Numbered from the stretch's first letter, positions 20,759 to 29,537 are shown. The stretch: 64,000 bases of DNA from Vulcanimicrobiota bacterium (GCA_019235715.1 JAFAKE010000070.1:1-64000), one strand, 5' to 3'. The notes: generated by a model from the sequence alone, not told the origin. Numbers and translations: made by a program.

Positions 20759-21588
20759 GCGTAGGCCTCAAGCCACAGCACGTCGCTCGCCGGAAACACG
20801 GTGCCGTCGACGCACACGCGCGCGAAGTCATACGTGCGCGAGTCGCGCGGCGATGGCGGATAGCCGGATCCTTGCTGACTGCCGCGGCGCACGGGAACCA
20901 CGCACCCCCAGCACGTGCCCATCGAGCAGCCGAACGTCTCTTCCATCGAAATCTCGCATTGGATTCTGTTCTCGCTCGCATGTGCGCACAGCGCGCGCAG
21001 CATGCCGAGAGGTCCGCACCCGTAGATGACGTTCGCGGCGTGGACGCGTTTGACCAGATCCAGAACCATCGCTTTGTCGCCCTCGCTGCCATCGTCGGTG
21101 CATACGGTGACGTCTGCGCCCGCTTCGCGCAACTGCGCCACTCCGTTGAGATGCGCCTTAGTTCGAGCTCCGACAATTGCGCGCACGTTCACGCCGGCCG
21201 CGCGCAGCTCGCGCGTGAGCAGCCAGAACGGCACGATGCCGATCCCGCCGGCGGCGATGAGCGCCGTCGAGCCCTTGACGGGAATGCTAAAGTGATTGCC
21301 CAGCGGCCCGATACACGACACGCCTGATCCGACTGAAAGGCGAGCCAGACGTCGAGTGCGATCCCCCCACTCGCGGAAGAGCAAGCTGAATTCGTCATCG
21401 CGCGTCGTCCAGATGCCCAACGGCAGCCGGACTGAGAAGACGCCGGGAACGTCGACCGCGACGTAACTGGCCGAGCCCGCCGCGCGCGCGATGCGCGGAC
21501 TGCGGAAGCCCAGACACCAAAAGCCGGGGGCTACTTGCTCCCGGCTGATCAAGGTGGCGGTTTCCAGCAACGGCGCGTCGGATGCCAT
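20755..21588 (-). CDS. pyrK: Dihydroorotate dehydrogenase electron-transfer subunit
   Basis: The protein has 277 residues from the ATG giving MASDAPLLETATLIS. It has a ferredoxin-reductase-type FAD domain, an NAD-binding domain (LIAAGGIGIVPFWLL, GCGPLGML), and a C-terminal [2Fe-2S] site with Cys-x4-Cys-x2-Cys plus a distal Cys (FGCSMGTCWGC ... VCVDG). It passes electrons from PyrD to NAD+. It is the first gene of the operon pyrK-pyrD-pyrF-pyrE-phosphoesterase-TM. No ribosome binding site is obvious; a longer frame to 21645 exists. Confidence 0.93.
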   Translation of the reverse strand: MASDAPLLETATLISREQVAPGFWCLGFRSPRIARAAGSASYVAVDVPGVFSVRLPLGIWTTRDDEFSLLFREWGDRTRRLARLSVGSGVSCIGPLGNHFSIPVKGSTALIAAGGIGIVPFWLLTRELRAAGVNVRAIVGARTKAHLNGVAQLREAGADVTVCTDDGSEGDKAMVLDLVKRVHAANVIYGCGPLGMLRALCAHASENRIQCEISMEETFGCSMGTCWGCVVPVRRGSQQGSGYPPSPRDSRTYDFARVCVDGTVFPASDVLWLEAYA

Positions 21589-21737
21589 TGACCCGCATTC
21601 TTCGCGTACCTTGACAGACGACCCTCGAAACGTGATGGGCGTCATACTCTCGCGGTGACAGCGGTACGGGACGTCTGACGTGAACCGCGCGCGGGCATTT
21701 GTCGTTATAACTAATGGGGAACACCGGAGCTAGACCC

Positions 21738-21887
21738 ATGCAAGGCATACTCATCTTCAACACTCTCGCCGAAGCGGTGGCAAGCGGCTTCGAAGTCTTC
21801 GACCGCACGCCGGACGGATATCTCGTGCGCAAGCGCACGGAGCGTGGCTGGGCGATCGCGCTCGCCAAACAGCACAAGGCAGCCTAA
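21738..21887 (+). CDS. Conserved-looking 49-residue protein, hypothetical
   Basis: A short frame starts at ATG with GGAGC eight bases upstream and ends in TAA. The protein starts MQGILIFNTLAEAVASGFEV and continues with basic and aromatic residues (DGYLVRKRTERGWAIAL). It is soluble with no signal peptide or TM segment. It stands alone, divergent from pyrK and followed by strong hairpins, which supports a real, independently transcribed small gene. The function is unknown. Confidence 0.65.
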   Translation: MQGILIFNTLAEAVASGFEVFDRTPDGYLVRKRTERGWAIALAKQHKAA

Positions 21888-21940
21888 AGCTCCGACGATC
21901 TGAGGTGACGCCGGCCTGTTGAGCCGGCGATGGAAGCAAT

Positions 21941-21964
21941 CAAGGCGGACCATGGTCCGCCTTG
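21941..21964. terminator. Perfect 24-bp palindrome after the small gene
   Basis: CAAGGCGGACCA followed at once by its reverse complement forms a 12-bp arm palindrome. A smaller GCCGGC...GCCGGC hairpin lies just before it (21910-21928). On the plus strand it is followed by ACGCTTTT. It is probably part of a double terminator between convergent genes, though an operator cannot be excluded. Confidence 0.5.
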
Positions 21965-21975
21965 ACGCTTTTCAG

Positions 21976-22024
21976 GACGCTGGAACCGCGCGGGGTGCGC
22001 TGCGCGGTTCAGCGTCTTCCTTTA
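21976..22024 (+). terminator. Strong intrinsic terminator-like hairpin
   Basis: GACGCT and GAACCGCGC (separated by one bulged G) pair with GCGCGGTTC and AGCGTC around a ten-base loop, giving a 15-bp stem. TTCCTTT follows on the plus strand. It lies between the small plus-strand gene and the convergent SIMPL-domain gene. Confidence 0.7.
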
Positions 22025-22066
22025 TAACGCGTCTTGTGCAGCAAATGTTTCTCGCTTTTTTCGACG

Positions 22067-22816
22067 CTACGGCCGCGACCCGCCACCGCTCACCGCGTAC
22101 GTCACCGTGACCGACGCCTGAATCGTTCCGCTTCCCGGCTCGACCGGCGGCGGTGCGGCCGCATTTGCCACCGCGACGCGCGCCATCATCGGCATCGGTG
22201 GCGACACTCCAAAAACGCCGCCGAGACTCATGGAGTCCACCGCTCCGACGCGCACGCCGGCGGCAGACGCAGCAATGTCCGCAAGATCGCGCGCTTGTTT
22301 GACCGCGCGCTGCACCGCTTGCTTGTAGAGCGCATCGCGCTGCGTCGTGTCGAAGCTCAAGCCATACGTCTGGTTGGCGCCGGCGCGGATGCCTGTGTCG
22401 ATTGCTGTTCCGGCTTTATCCACCGAGGTCTTCACGCTCACGCTCTCGGAGGCGACATATGCCGCTTTGACCGTTTCGGTCGCCTGCCGGTAGTATAGGT
22501 TGAATCCGCTGGTGGTGATGTCGGACGCGGCAATGCCCATGCCTTTGAGCGCGGCGATCACAGCATTCGCGCGGCCGGCAATGTCGCTGACGGCCGCGGC
22601 CGCGCTGTTCGCCTCGCCGTTCACCCCAAGCGTAAGGCGCGCCTCGTCCGGCGTATAGTCGACCGATCCTACACCGGTGACGGTGATGGCCGGTCCGTGG
22701 TGCGCCATCATCATCGTCATGATATCGGACGACGCCGCACCGGTTTGCGCGGCGTCGGCTGCGGCCGGGAACACTGCGAGTACCAGTACGGCGAGCGGCA
22801 ACAATAACGAACGCAT
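22067..22816 (-). CDS. SIMPL-domain (DUF541) secreted protein
   Basis: The protein has 249 residues with a signal peptide (MRSLLLPLAVLVLAVFPAAADA). The mature part follows the SIMPL pattern: ITVTGVGSVDYTPDEARLTLGV, IAALKGMGIAASDITTSGFNL with YYR, and an AVKQARDLADIAASAAGVRVG stretch before a C-terminal beta segment. Such proteins are periplasmic or surface-bound and form oligomeric rings in some homologues; their function is mostly unknown, with links to envelope stress. It is followed three bases upstream by thpR on the same strand. Confidence 0.88.
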   Translation of the reverse strand: MRSLLLPLAVLVLAVFPAAADAAQTGAASSDIMTMMMAHHGPAITVTGVGSVDYTPDEARLTLGVNGEANSAAAAVSDIAGRANAVIAALKGMGIAASDITTSGFNLYYRQATETVKAAYVASESVSVKTSVDKAGTAIDTGIRAGANQTYGLSFDTTQRDALYKQAVQRAVKQARDLADIAASAAGVRVGAVDSMSLGGVFGVSPPMPMMARVAVANAAAPPPVEPGSGTIQASVTVTYAVSGGGSRP

Positions 22817-22819
22817 GAG

Positions 22820-23377
22820 CTACCGTCCTCTCTCTAGGTCGGCCGCACGCAGTGACGCGGAAGCACGCAGCTCATAACGCGTCGTGGGACCGGCGGGAAC
22901 GCTTTCGAGCAATACGATCTTTCGCGCTGCGACGATTAGTGGTTGCGGCGTTGGGATGCTCGTCACCTCGCGCATGCGATGCTTACAGCGCGCCAGCGTG
23001 ACATGTGGCAGCGCGTCGTGTTCGAACGTAGCGCCGAGAATCTCGAAGGCGGCGCGCAGCGACGCGGCACAGCGCAGATACCCCACCTGCGGCGCCGAGC
23101 ATGCGTATGCGATGACGCCTGGGCGCCGCTTATTGCCAAAGCCGCCGAGCTCGTCGAAAACGACGTCGAAGGCCTGGCAGGCACGGGCAGCCTGGCGCAA
23201 CGCGTCGGCAAACAGCGGCACGCGCACGGCATCGACTTGGCCGACATAGGCCAATGTGACGTGCAGCTTTTCGGGCCGCTCTAAGCGCACGTCCGGAATC
23301 TTCGCGACGGCTTCCATGGCATGCAACGCAATCGCACGCGCAGCGTCGTCCAGCTCGATCGCCGCGAAGACGGCCAT
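22820..23377 (-). CDS. thpR: RNA 2',3'-cyclic phosphodiesterase (2H superfamily)
   Basis: The protein has 185 residues with two H-x-T-x motifs, HVTLAYVG near residue 39 and HVTLARC near residue 125, which form the paired-His active site of 2H phosphoesterases. The N-terminal AVFAAIELDD start is typical of ThpR/LigT. It hydrolyses 2',3'-cyclic phosphate RNA ends in the cytoplasm. Its start ATG is divergent from the response-regulator gene. It is probably co-transcribed with the SIMPL gene, although their functions are not linked. Confidence 0.92.
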   Translation of the reverse strand: MAVFAAIELDDAARAIALHAMEAVAKIPDVRLERPEKLHVTLAYVGQVDAVRVPLFADALRQAARACQAFDVVFDELGGFGNKRRPGVIAYACSAPQVGYLRCAASLRAAFEILGATFEHDALPHVTLARCKHRMREVTSIPTPQPLIVAARKIVLLESVPAGPTTRYELRASASLRAADLERGR

Positions 23378-23499
23378 GGACGGTCCGTTCGGGCAGGCCT
23401 GGTTTCACGCCCGCTTAATGTGACGCTTGGCTGCTCAGCGGTATGCTAGGAGCAGTGAGAAGTGCTAACCACCGTCGCTAGGAACGACAGGAGCACAAC

Positions 23500-24204
23500 A
23501 TGTCGCATTCATCATCGCCCCTGCACGCCGCAGAAACGGCCAAGCGCAAGATCCTCATCGTCGAAGACGACGTCCAAATAGCCAAAGTCCTGCGCCTCGA
23601 ACTCGAGCATGAAGGCTTCGAGGTCGAAGTGTGCGGCGACGGCGCCAGCGCCATCGAGCGCGCGCTCAAAGGCCCCGATCTCATCATCCTCGATCTCTTG
23701 CTGCCGCGCATCGACGGCCTTGAGGTCTGTCGCCGCGTCCGGCGTCATTCGTCGGTGCCGATCATCATGCTCACCGCCAAAGACGCGGTGCCCGATCGCG
23801 TGACCGGGCTCGACACCGGTGCGAACGACTATCTGTCGAAACCGTTCTCGATCGAAGAGCTGCTCGCGCGCATCCGCGTGCAACTGCGCGAGCGCGAACC
23901 GGGCGAGCGCATGCTGCAGATCAAGGATCTCAAGCTCAACCGCGACACGCATGAGGTGTGGCGCAACGAGCGTCCGATCAGCCTAACGGCCAAAGAGTTC
24001 TCACTGCTCGAATTCCTCATGATGTATCCCAACAAGGTGCACACGCGCGACGAGATCTTCAACAGCGTGTGGGGTTCGGATTTCTTGGGCGAGTCGAATC
24101 TGATCGACGTCTACATCAGATATTTGCGCAACAAGGTCGACGACTCTGCCGATGAAAAGCTCATCCAAACCGTTCGAGGTGTCGGTTACGCCCTCCGCGC
24201 CTGA
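23500..24204 (+). CDS. OmpR/PhoB-family response regulator
   Basis: The protein has 234 residues. The receiver domain has the acidic pair in VEDDVQIAK, the phosphoacceptor Asp65 (IILDLLLPRIDG), TAKD and the conserved Lys in LSKPF. The C-terminal winged helix has SLTAKEFSLLEFLM and VYIRYLRNKVDD, ending in the family-typical IQTVRGVGYALR. It starts at ATG with AGGAG eight bases upstream. The kinase gene starts inside its 3' end (53-base overlap), so the two are coupled. The target genes are unknown; the next four genes downstream are mostly secreted. Confidence 0.94.
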   Translation: MSHSSSPLHAAETAKRKILIVEDDVQIAKVLRLELEHEGFEVEVCGDGASAIERALKGPDLIILDLLLPRIDGLEVCRRVRRHSSVPIIMLTAKDAVPDRVTGLDTGANDYLSKPFSIEELLARIRVQLREREPGERMLQIKDLKLNRDTHEVWRNERPISLTAKEFSLLEFLMMYPNKVHTRDEIFNSVWGSDFLGESNLIDVYIRYLRNKVDDSADEKLIQTVRGVGYALRA

Positions 24205-25654
24205 TCGCGCGGACAACATACCGTTCTTCCAAAGCCTGCGCTGGCGCCTGAGCTTCTGGTATCTGGCGGGCGTGGGCGTGCTCCTCTTCCTGTTCGCCGC
24301 GGTCGTCATGCTCGGCGCGTATCGGGTGTTGTTTCTGTCGGCCGCGCAGCGCGTGGAAGGCGCCTCGATGGCGCTGCAATCGTATGCGCGCGCGGGCAAT
24401 CCGCTGTTCGGCTCCGCGTCAGTCGTGGAAATGCTCTCGCAAGAGGGGCAGCTGAATCAGTTCTCGGGTCCCGGCCTTTACGTCGAGGCTTTCAATCCAA
24501 GCGGCGCGCGCATCAACGGCAGCAGCAATCTCGCTGATGCGGATCTGCCGACGACTGGCTATCGGCCGTGGCACATGGAGGGCATCGCACCGGGCGAGTG
24601 GGGCACCGCTCGCACCGATCTTGGGCCCGTGCTCGCGCACTGGCACATCATCAGTCAGAACGGCCGGCCCGTCGCGACGATCTATGTCGCCCAGTCGCTC
24701 GCCAGCGTCAATCAAACGCTCGGCGCCTTCGCCACATTCCTGTTGATCAGCTTCGTCGGCGCGGTCATCGTGATCGTGCTGGCGGGCGTATGGCTCACGC
24801 GCACGGCGATCGGACCGATCAACGAGATGTCGCGCGCCATCCAAGACATCGGCGGCAGCGATCTCGCCAAACGCTTGAACTGGCAAAACAGGCACGACGA
24901 GCTCGGACGCCTTGCCGCGCAGTTCGACGACATGCTCGCGCGCCTGGAATCCGCGTTTTCACGCGAGCGGCGCTTCATCTCGGATGCGTCGCACGAGCTC
25001 AAGACGCCGCTGACCGTCATCAACGCGAATGCGCAGATGCTCGAGCGCTGGGGCGAGCGCGACGATCAGGTGCGCCACGACGCGCTGGCCGCGATCCGCA
25101 ACGAGAGCGCACAGATGGCGCGCGTGATCAACTCGATGCTGATGCTTTCGAAGACCGATACCGGCACCGCGTTGGCCGTCGAGCCGATGAATCTGCGCGC
25201 CGTCGTCAACGACGTCGCCGGCTCGCTGCGTCCGCGCGCCGCCGAAAAAGGCCTTACGCTTGAGACGCGCTGCGATGGCGACGCTTACATCCTCGGCGAG
25301 CCTGGTCTCGTGCGCCAACTCGTCGTGAACCTCACCGAGAACGCGATCAAATTCACGCAGTCAGGCGGCGTCACGATCTCGGCGGGCGCGCAGAACGGCC
25401 ATGCACACGTCGACATCGCCGATACCGGCAGCGGCATCGATGCCGAATCGTTGCCGCACATCTTCGAGCGCTTTTACCGCGCTGACCCCGCGCACTCACG
25501 CGCAGTCGAAGGAACGGGGCTGGGGCTTGCAGTCGTGCGCAGCATCGTGCGCGCGCACGGCGGCGACATCTCCGTCAAGAGCAGCGTTGGATCGGGCACG
25601 ACGATCTCCGTGACGCTGCCTGCCCTGACGCTCTCGAGCGAGGGCGATGCATGA
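24152..25654 (+). CDS. Membrane sensor histidine kinase
   Basis: The protein has 500 residues. A short cytoplasmic N-terminus is followed by TM1 (about 38-60), a periplasmic sensing region of about 125 residues, TM2 (near 190-215), HAMP, HisKA with His281 in SDASHELKTPLTVI, and HATPase_c with NLTENAIKFT, DTGSGID and GTGLGLAVV. It phosphorylates the response regulator encoded just upstream. The periplasmic part has no recognisable named domain. The next gene start is within the last bases of this one in the long frame, but the likely start is further down. Confidence 0.93.
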   Translation: MKSSSKPFEVSVTPSAPDRADNIPFFQSLRWRLSFWYLAGVGVLLFLFAAVVMLGAYRVLFLSAAQRVEGASMALQSYARAGNPLFGSASVVEMLSQEGQLNQFSGPGLYVEAFNPSGARINGSSNLADADLPTTGYRPWHMEGIAPGEWGTARTDLGPVLAHWHIISQNGRPVATIYVAQSLASVNQTLGAFATFLLISFVGAVIVIVLAGVWLTRTAIGPINEMSRAIQDIGGSDLAKRLNWQNRHDELGRLAAQFDDMLARLESAFSRERRFISDASHELKTPLTVINANAQMLERWGERDDQVRHDALAAIRNESAQMARVINSMLMLSKTDTGTALAVEPMNLRAVVNDVAGSLRPRAAEKGLTLETRCDGDAYILGEPGLVRQLVVNLTENAIKFTQSGGVTISAGAQNGHAHVDIADTGSGIDAESLPHIFERFYRADPAHSRAVEGTGLGLAVVRSIVRAHGGDISVKSSVGSGTTISVTLPALTLSSEGDA

Positions 25655-25794
25655 GCGGCGCTGGACGAGCCTTGCTCTCGGCGGCTTCATTCACCACAGG
25701 CTCACGCCGGGCTCATGGGCGGTTCATGTGCGCCACGAGCGCTGACGGTATGGTCATGAGTGAACGGTCTCGCAGCCCGCGGACCCATGATCTC

Positions 25795-26736
25795 ATGAAG
25801 CGTTTCAACCTCATCGCCATCGCGCTGGCCGCGCTGGCGGCTCCGCTCGTCATCGTCCTGTCGGCCAAGGCCGACCTGGCGCAGCTCAATGACGGCGCGC
25901 CGGTGATCAACATCAAATCGACCGGCGGGCGGATCTACGTCCACCCGGGAGAGCCCGACGGCATGGTGCGCATTCCCGGCAATCCCAACGGCGTGCAGAT
26001 GAATCGCTTCAACGTCGATCCGCAGACGATGAGCACGTTTTGTTTTCCGCGTCCGCAGGCGCTCGTGGGAACGCGCCGCGGTTTCCGTCCGGCTGGCACG
26101 CCGGCCAACACGTCGGCCGCCGGATGCACGCAGCACAAGCTGCCGCTGCGCGAAGGCCCACACGGCGTTGCGATCAACAACCCGGGAAGCGATGTCGAAG
26201 TCGGCGTCCCTAATCGTTTTGAGCTCATGCACATCGAGGCCGGCGCCAGTCCCGTCGTCATCGAGCGCACGCGCGGTCCGTTCTTCATCACGGGGCAGAA
26301 CGACGTGACGCTGCGCAACGTCAGCGGTCAAGGCGCGGTATTGACCGAGGGCAACATCGACGCGCGCAATATGGCTGGATCATTCGTCGGTGGGTCGGCC
26401 AACGGCAGGCTGGCGCTTGTCTCCAATGCGGCGCTGGACCGGTCGCAGCTCTACGCGCGCTTCGGCGAGATCGACTGGACCATCGAAGGTCTTGGCGGCG
26501 GACCGTACCGCGTGCAGACCGACGCGGCCGGCGCGCGCATCTTCATCCGGCCCGGCGTGGGAGCGAACATCGATGCCACCAGCGACGGCGGCACGGTCAC
26601 CAATTCGCTTGATCCTGCGACGACGAGCGTCGGCTTTGCTGGTCCGCACGCCGTTTCGATGACCGTGAATGGCGGCGGCGCGCAAGTCACGATTCACAGT
26701 AAGAGCGGCAACATCATAATCGCACCAGCTCCCTAG
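25795..26736 (+). CDS. Secreted beta-rich protein, hypothetical
   Basis: The protein has 313 residues from the ATG giving MKRFNLIAIALAALAAPLV, a good signal peptide; the open frame starts earlier, at the kinase stop. The mature part has repeated beta-strand units with Gly turns: INIKSTGGRIYVHPG, ARIFIRPGVGANIDATSDGG and VTIHSKSGNIIIAP. This resembles the DUF4097-type putative adhesin beta-helix, but I am not sure of the family. Two Cys (in TFCFPR and AGCTQH) could form a disulfide. It lies downstream of the two-component system, which may regulate it. Confidence 0.65.
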   Translation: MKRFNLIAIALAALAAPLVIVLSAKADLAQLNDGAPVINIKSTGGRIYVHPGEPDGMVRIPGNPNGVQMNRFNVDPQTMSTFCFPRPQALVGTRRGFRPAGTPANTSAAGCTQHKLPLREGPHGVAINNPGSDVEVGVPNRFELMHIEAGASPVVIERTRGPFFITGQNDVTLRNVSGQGAVLTEGNIDARNMAGSFVGGSANGRLALVSNAALDRSQLYARFGEIDWTIEGLGGGPYRVQTDAAGARIFIRPGVGANIDATSDGGTVTNSLDPATTSVGFAGPHAVSMTVNGGGAQVTIHSKSGNIIIAPAP

Positions 26737-26789
26737 CACGTTAAGGCCGGGCGCATGGATTTTGCCGGCGCACCGACGAACGAGGGCGC

Positions 26790-28109
26790 GTGCCTCGTCC
26801 TGTCCGCATCGTCGGCGTCGTTATCGCCCTCGCGATCGTCTCCGTTGCCGCGTTCACATCCGTTGGACCCAGCGTTGCGATTGGTCAAGAGAATCCGGGC
26901 CCTTCGTTCGCACCGCAGCCGGCGACTGCGGCACCGAGCACCACCCCGGTTCAGACCGCGCTGCCCAACCCGATCTCGCGTCCGGAGGATGCGCGCGGCA
27001 TCACCCAGACGACCGCGCCGTTCGTGCCGCCGAGCGGCTACTCGCCGCCGCCAGTGCCGCCCGCGCTGTGGTTCTCCAACGTTGCGTCGTTCAGCGTTCC
27101 GTGCCAGTTGCACAGCAGCCGAATATATCTCGGCGTGGTGGTCGACGGGCGGCCTCAGACGTTTTTGCTCGACTCCTCAGCGCCATACTCGCTCATCGAT
27201 CCAGCCGCGGCGCCGTCACGCGATGCGCCGATCAAACTTCACACGCTGCAGATCGGCAACGTGCGCTTCAACTCACTGCTCGCAGGCGTGGCCAAGATCT
27301 CTGCGGGCGCCGAGACATTTCTTGGCAAGCCCGCCGACGGCATACTCGGGCAAGAGTTGTTCTTGAACTATCCGGTCCGCGTCGATTATCAGCCTTGTTC
27401 GTTGACCGTGTATCGCGATGTCAAGGCGCTTCTCGACGCGAGCCCGCCCCCGGACGCGCATCCGCTGCCCTTGCGCATCATCAACGGACAGCCGCAACTC
27501 GCCGTGACGTTCGACGGCGGGCGCAACGCGCAGCTCGTCGTCGACACCGCTTCTGACGCTGACGCCGATCTCAGCCAAGAGTTTTGGACGCAGAACAATC
27601 TCGCTGCCATCGCTGCCGTCCCCGAACTGCGCCGCTGGCTGCCGAACACGCAGCTGAGCGGCGCGACGGCACGCGTGAGCGCGTTCAGCGTCGGCTCCAT
27701 CGCCTTCGATCGTCCGCTCGTGGGCGTGATCTACACGAACACGCGCACGAGCGGCTATCTCGGCGACGGGTTTCTGCAAAACTTCAGCGTCTTGTTCAAC
27801 GAGCCGGCGCTGCAGCTCACACTCACGCCGACGGCGGGCAATCGGCGTTACACGAACTATGATCGCAGCGGCGCGTGGTTGGTCATCCGATCGAATGCGG
27901 TCGTCGTGAAGAGCGTGCTGCCGAACTCGCCCGCCGCCAAAATGCTTTCACCCGGCGACCGCCTCATCGCCGTCAACGGACAACCCGTCAACGATCTCGA
28001 TTCCGTTCGCGCGCTGCTCGCCGCCACGCCCGGAACAAGCGTGAGCGTGACTTTCGAGCGCGGCGGCAAGCAGCACAGCGGCTCGATCGCGCTGAAGACG
28101 CTGCTGTGA
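26790..28109 (+). CDS. Secreted retropepsin-like aspartyl protease with PDZ domain
   Basis: The protein has 439 residues from GTG. A signal peptide or TM anchor (about 6-30) and a Pro/Thr-rich linker precede two beta lobes. Each has an aspartic-protease-like motif: LLDSSAPYSLID near residue 124 and VVDTASDADADLS near residue 253. The Asp is kept in both, but the usual D-T/S-G is D-S-S and D-T-A. A C-terminal PDZ domain (about 350-439) has VVVKSVLPNSPAAKMLSPGDRLIAVNGQ. It is inferred to process or bind extracytoplasmic proteins. The downstream hydrolase start overlaps its stop (GTGA). Confidence 0.75.
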   Translation: MPRPVRIVGVVIALAIVSVAAFTSVGPSVAIGQENPGPSFAPQPATAAPSTTPVQTALPNPISRPEDARGITQTTAPFVPPSGYSPPPVPPALWFSNVASFSVPCQLHSSRIYLGVVVDGRPQTFLLDSSAPYSLIDPAAAPSRDAPIKLHTLQIGNVRFNSLLAGVAKISAGAETFLGKPADGILGQELFLNYPVRVDYQPCSLTVYRDVKALLDASPPPDAHPLPLRIINGQPQLAVTFDGGRNAQLVVDTASDADADLSQEFWTQNNLAAIAAVPELRRWLPNTQLSGATARVSAFSVGSIAFDRPLVGVIYTNTRTSGYLGDGFLQNFSVLFNEPALQLTLTPTAGNRRYTNYDRSGAWLVIRSNAVVVKSVLPNSPAAKMLSPGDRLIAVNGQPVNDLDSVRALLAATPGTSVSVTFERGGKQHSGSIALKTLL

Positions 28110-28867
28110 GCGTGCGCATCCGCGATCTTTCGCACATCGCGATCGCTGACGTTGAGTTTCCTAGCGCCGGTGCTACGGTGCGCGGACTGCTCTATCATAG
28201 CGGCCGGCCTGCAGCGTGCGTCATCTTGTGCCACGGCTACTCGGCGGGCAAACACAACGTCGACCCGCTGGCATATCATCTCGCGAGCGAAGGCTACATC
28301 TCGTTGGCATTCGATTTCCAGGGCCACAAACTTGGCGCGAGCTCCCGTCCGCTCGTGCGCGCCGAAGACCTCGTCGTCAATGCGGTCGATGCAATCGCGT
28401 TCGCGAAGCGTCATGCACTCGTCAAACGGGCGGTCGTCGGCGGCCATAGCATGGGTGCGGCGACCGCCATCGGCGCGGCGTTGCAGTCGTCAGCTGCAGA
28501 AGGCATCATCTTGATGTCGACCGCGCGTCATCGCTCGGCGAACTTCGCCGCCGATGGATTGGTCCGCGGGCTGATCAATCGCAGGGTTTACGTCGACGGC
28601 GCCGGACCAGAGGAGATCACGGCGGCGATGGACGCGCACACGACACGCATCGCCGAGCTGGCACCGCGGCCCGTCTTGTTCGTCGCGGGTTCGAAGGACG
28701 CGCTTGTCGCGCCCTCGGCGACCAAGCAGCTCTTCGACGAAGCGGGCGAACCGAAGACGTACGAACTGATCGAAGCCAATCACACGGACTGCGCCGAGCG
28801 CGCGCGGTTCGTCGTGACAAGATGGCTCAAGGCCACCGGCTTCGAATACGCGGCGCAAGGGGGATAG
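28106..28867 (+). CDS. Alpha/beta hydrolase
   Basis: The protein has 253 residues. The HGYSAGK oxyanion region, the nucleophile elbow GGHSMGA with Ser, the acid in VAGSKDALV and a late His (EANHTDC) give a complete catalytic triad. It has no signal peptide, unlike its neighbours. It resembles dienelactone-hydrolase or acylglycerol-lipase-like esterases; substrate unknown. It starts at GTG inside the protease stop, so it is translationally coupled to the protease gene. Confidence 0.85.
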   Translation: MSVRIRDLSHIAIADVEFPSAGATVRGLLYHSGRPAACVILCHGYSAGKHNVDPLAYHLASEGYISLAFDFQGHKLGASSRPLVRAEDLVVNAVDAIAFAKRHALVKRAVVGGHSMGAATAIGAALQSSAAEGIILMSTARHRSANFAADGLVRGLINRRVYVDGAGPEEITAAMDAHTTRIAELAPRPVLFVAGSKDALVAPSATKQLFDEAGEPKTYELIEANHTDCAERARFVVTRWLKATGFEYAAQGG

Positions 28868-28871
28868 CGCA

Positions 28872-29537
28872 TTGAAGAAGCTTGGGATATTCGCGTGCGT
28901 CACACTGGCGTTCGGCGCCGCGATCATCGCGTGGGCCGGCGCGTCGTCCAAAGCGGCGAACACGCCTGCACCGACGCCGATGGTTTCGGTGACAACGTTG
29001 CCGGCGTTACCCTCACCCGGTGCGCCGACCGCTCATCCGGTGAGCCCGGCTCCCGGAGGCTACACGCCGCCGCCCGCCGGGGGTCCCACGCTCGCACCCG
29101 CCATGCCGCCGGCTGGAACGTTCATCCTCATCAACGGCGCAGTGGCCAATCCGATGTACGTCACGCTCGACCAGCTTCAGAAGATGCGCCCGACGTCGAT
29201 CACGCAAAAGATGAGCGGTCACGGCATCTTGACCGTCACCGGCGTGCCGCTTGCCGCCGTGCTCGACCTCGCACATCCCACAGTCACGGGTGGGACTAGC
29301 AATTCGCCAAGTGCGATCGCAATCGTTAGCGGCGTCCAATCCGAAACCGCAGCCGTCGCATTTCCCGAATTCGAGAAAGCGTTCGACGGCAAGGTCGTGC
29401 TGCTCGCATACTTGATCAACGGCAAACCGGCGAAGCCGGGCATGGCGACGCTGATAGTGCAGGGCGATCAGACGGGCGGGCGCTATGTCGAAGGCGTCAC
29501 GCACATCCAGATCTTGCAGCCAACCCCTAGCCCCTAG
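28872..29537 (+). CDS. Secreted Pro-rich protein with a molybdopterin-binding-fold-like domain
   Basis: The protein has 221 residues from TTG (MKKLGIFACVTL). A signal peptide (about 1-27) and a long Pro/Thr/Ala linker (about 28-85) lead to a domain with YVTLDQLQKMRPTSI, GILTVTGVPLAAVLDLA and a C-terminal GGRYVEGVTHIQI. This pattern resembles the small sulfite-oxidase-type molybdopterin domain. No Cys that would bind Mo is seen in it, so cofactor binding is unlikely. It is the last gene of the secreted run before tRNA-Ala; function unknown. Confidence 0.55.
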   Translation: MKKLGIFACVTLAFGAAIIAWAGASSKAANTPAPTPMVSVTTLPALPSPGAPTAHPVSPAPGGYTPPPAGGPTLAPAMPPAGTFILINGAVANPMYVTLDQLQKMRPTSITQKMSGHGILTVTGVPLAAVLDLAHPTVTGGTSNSPSAIAIVSGVQSETAAVAFPEFEKAFDGKVVLLAYLINGKPAKPGMATLIVQGDQTGGRYVEGVTHIQILQPTPSP

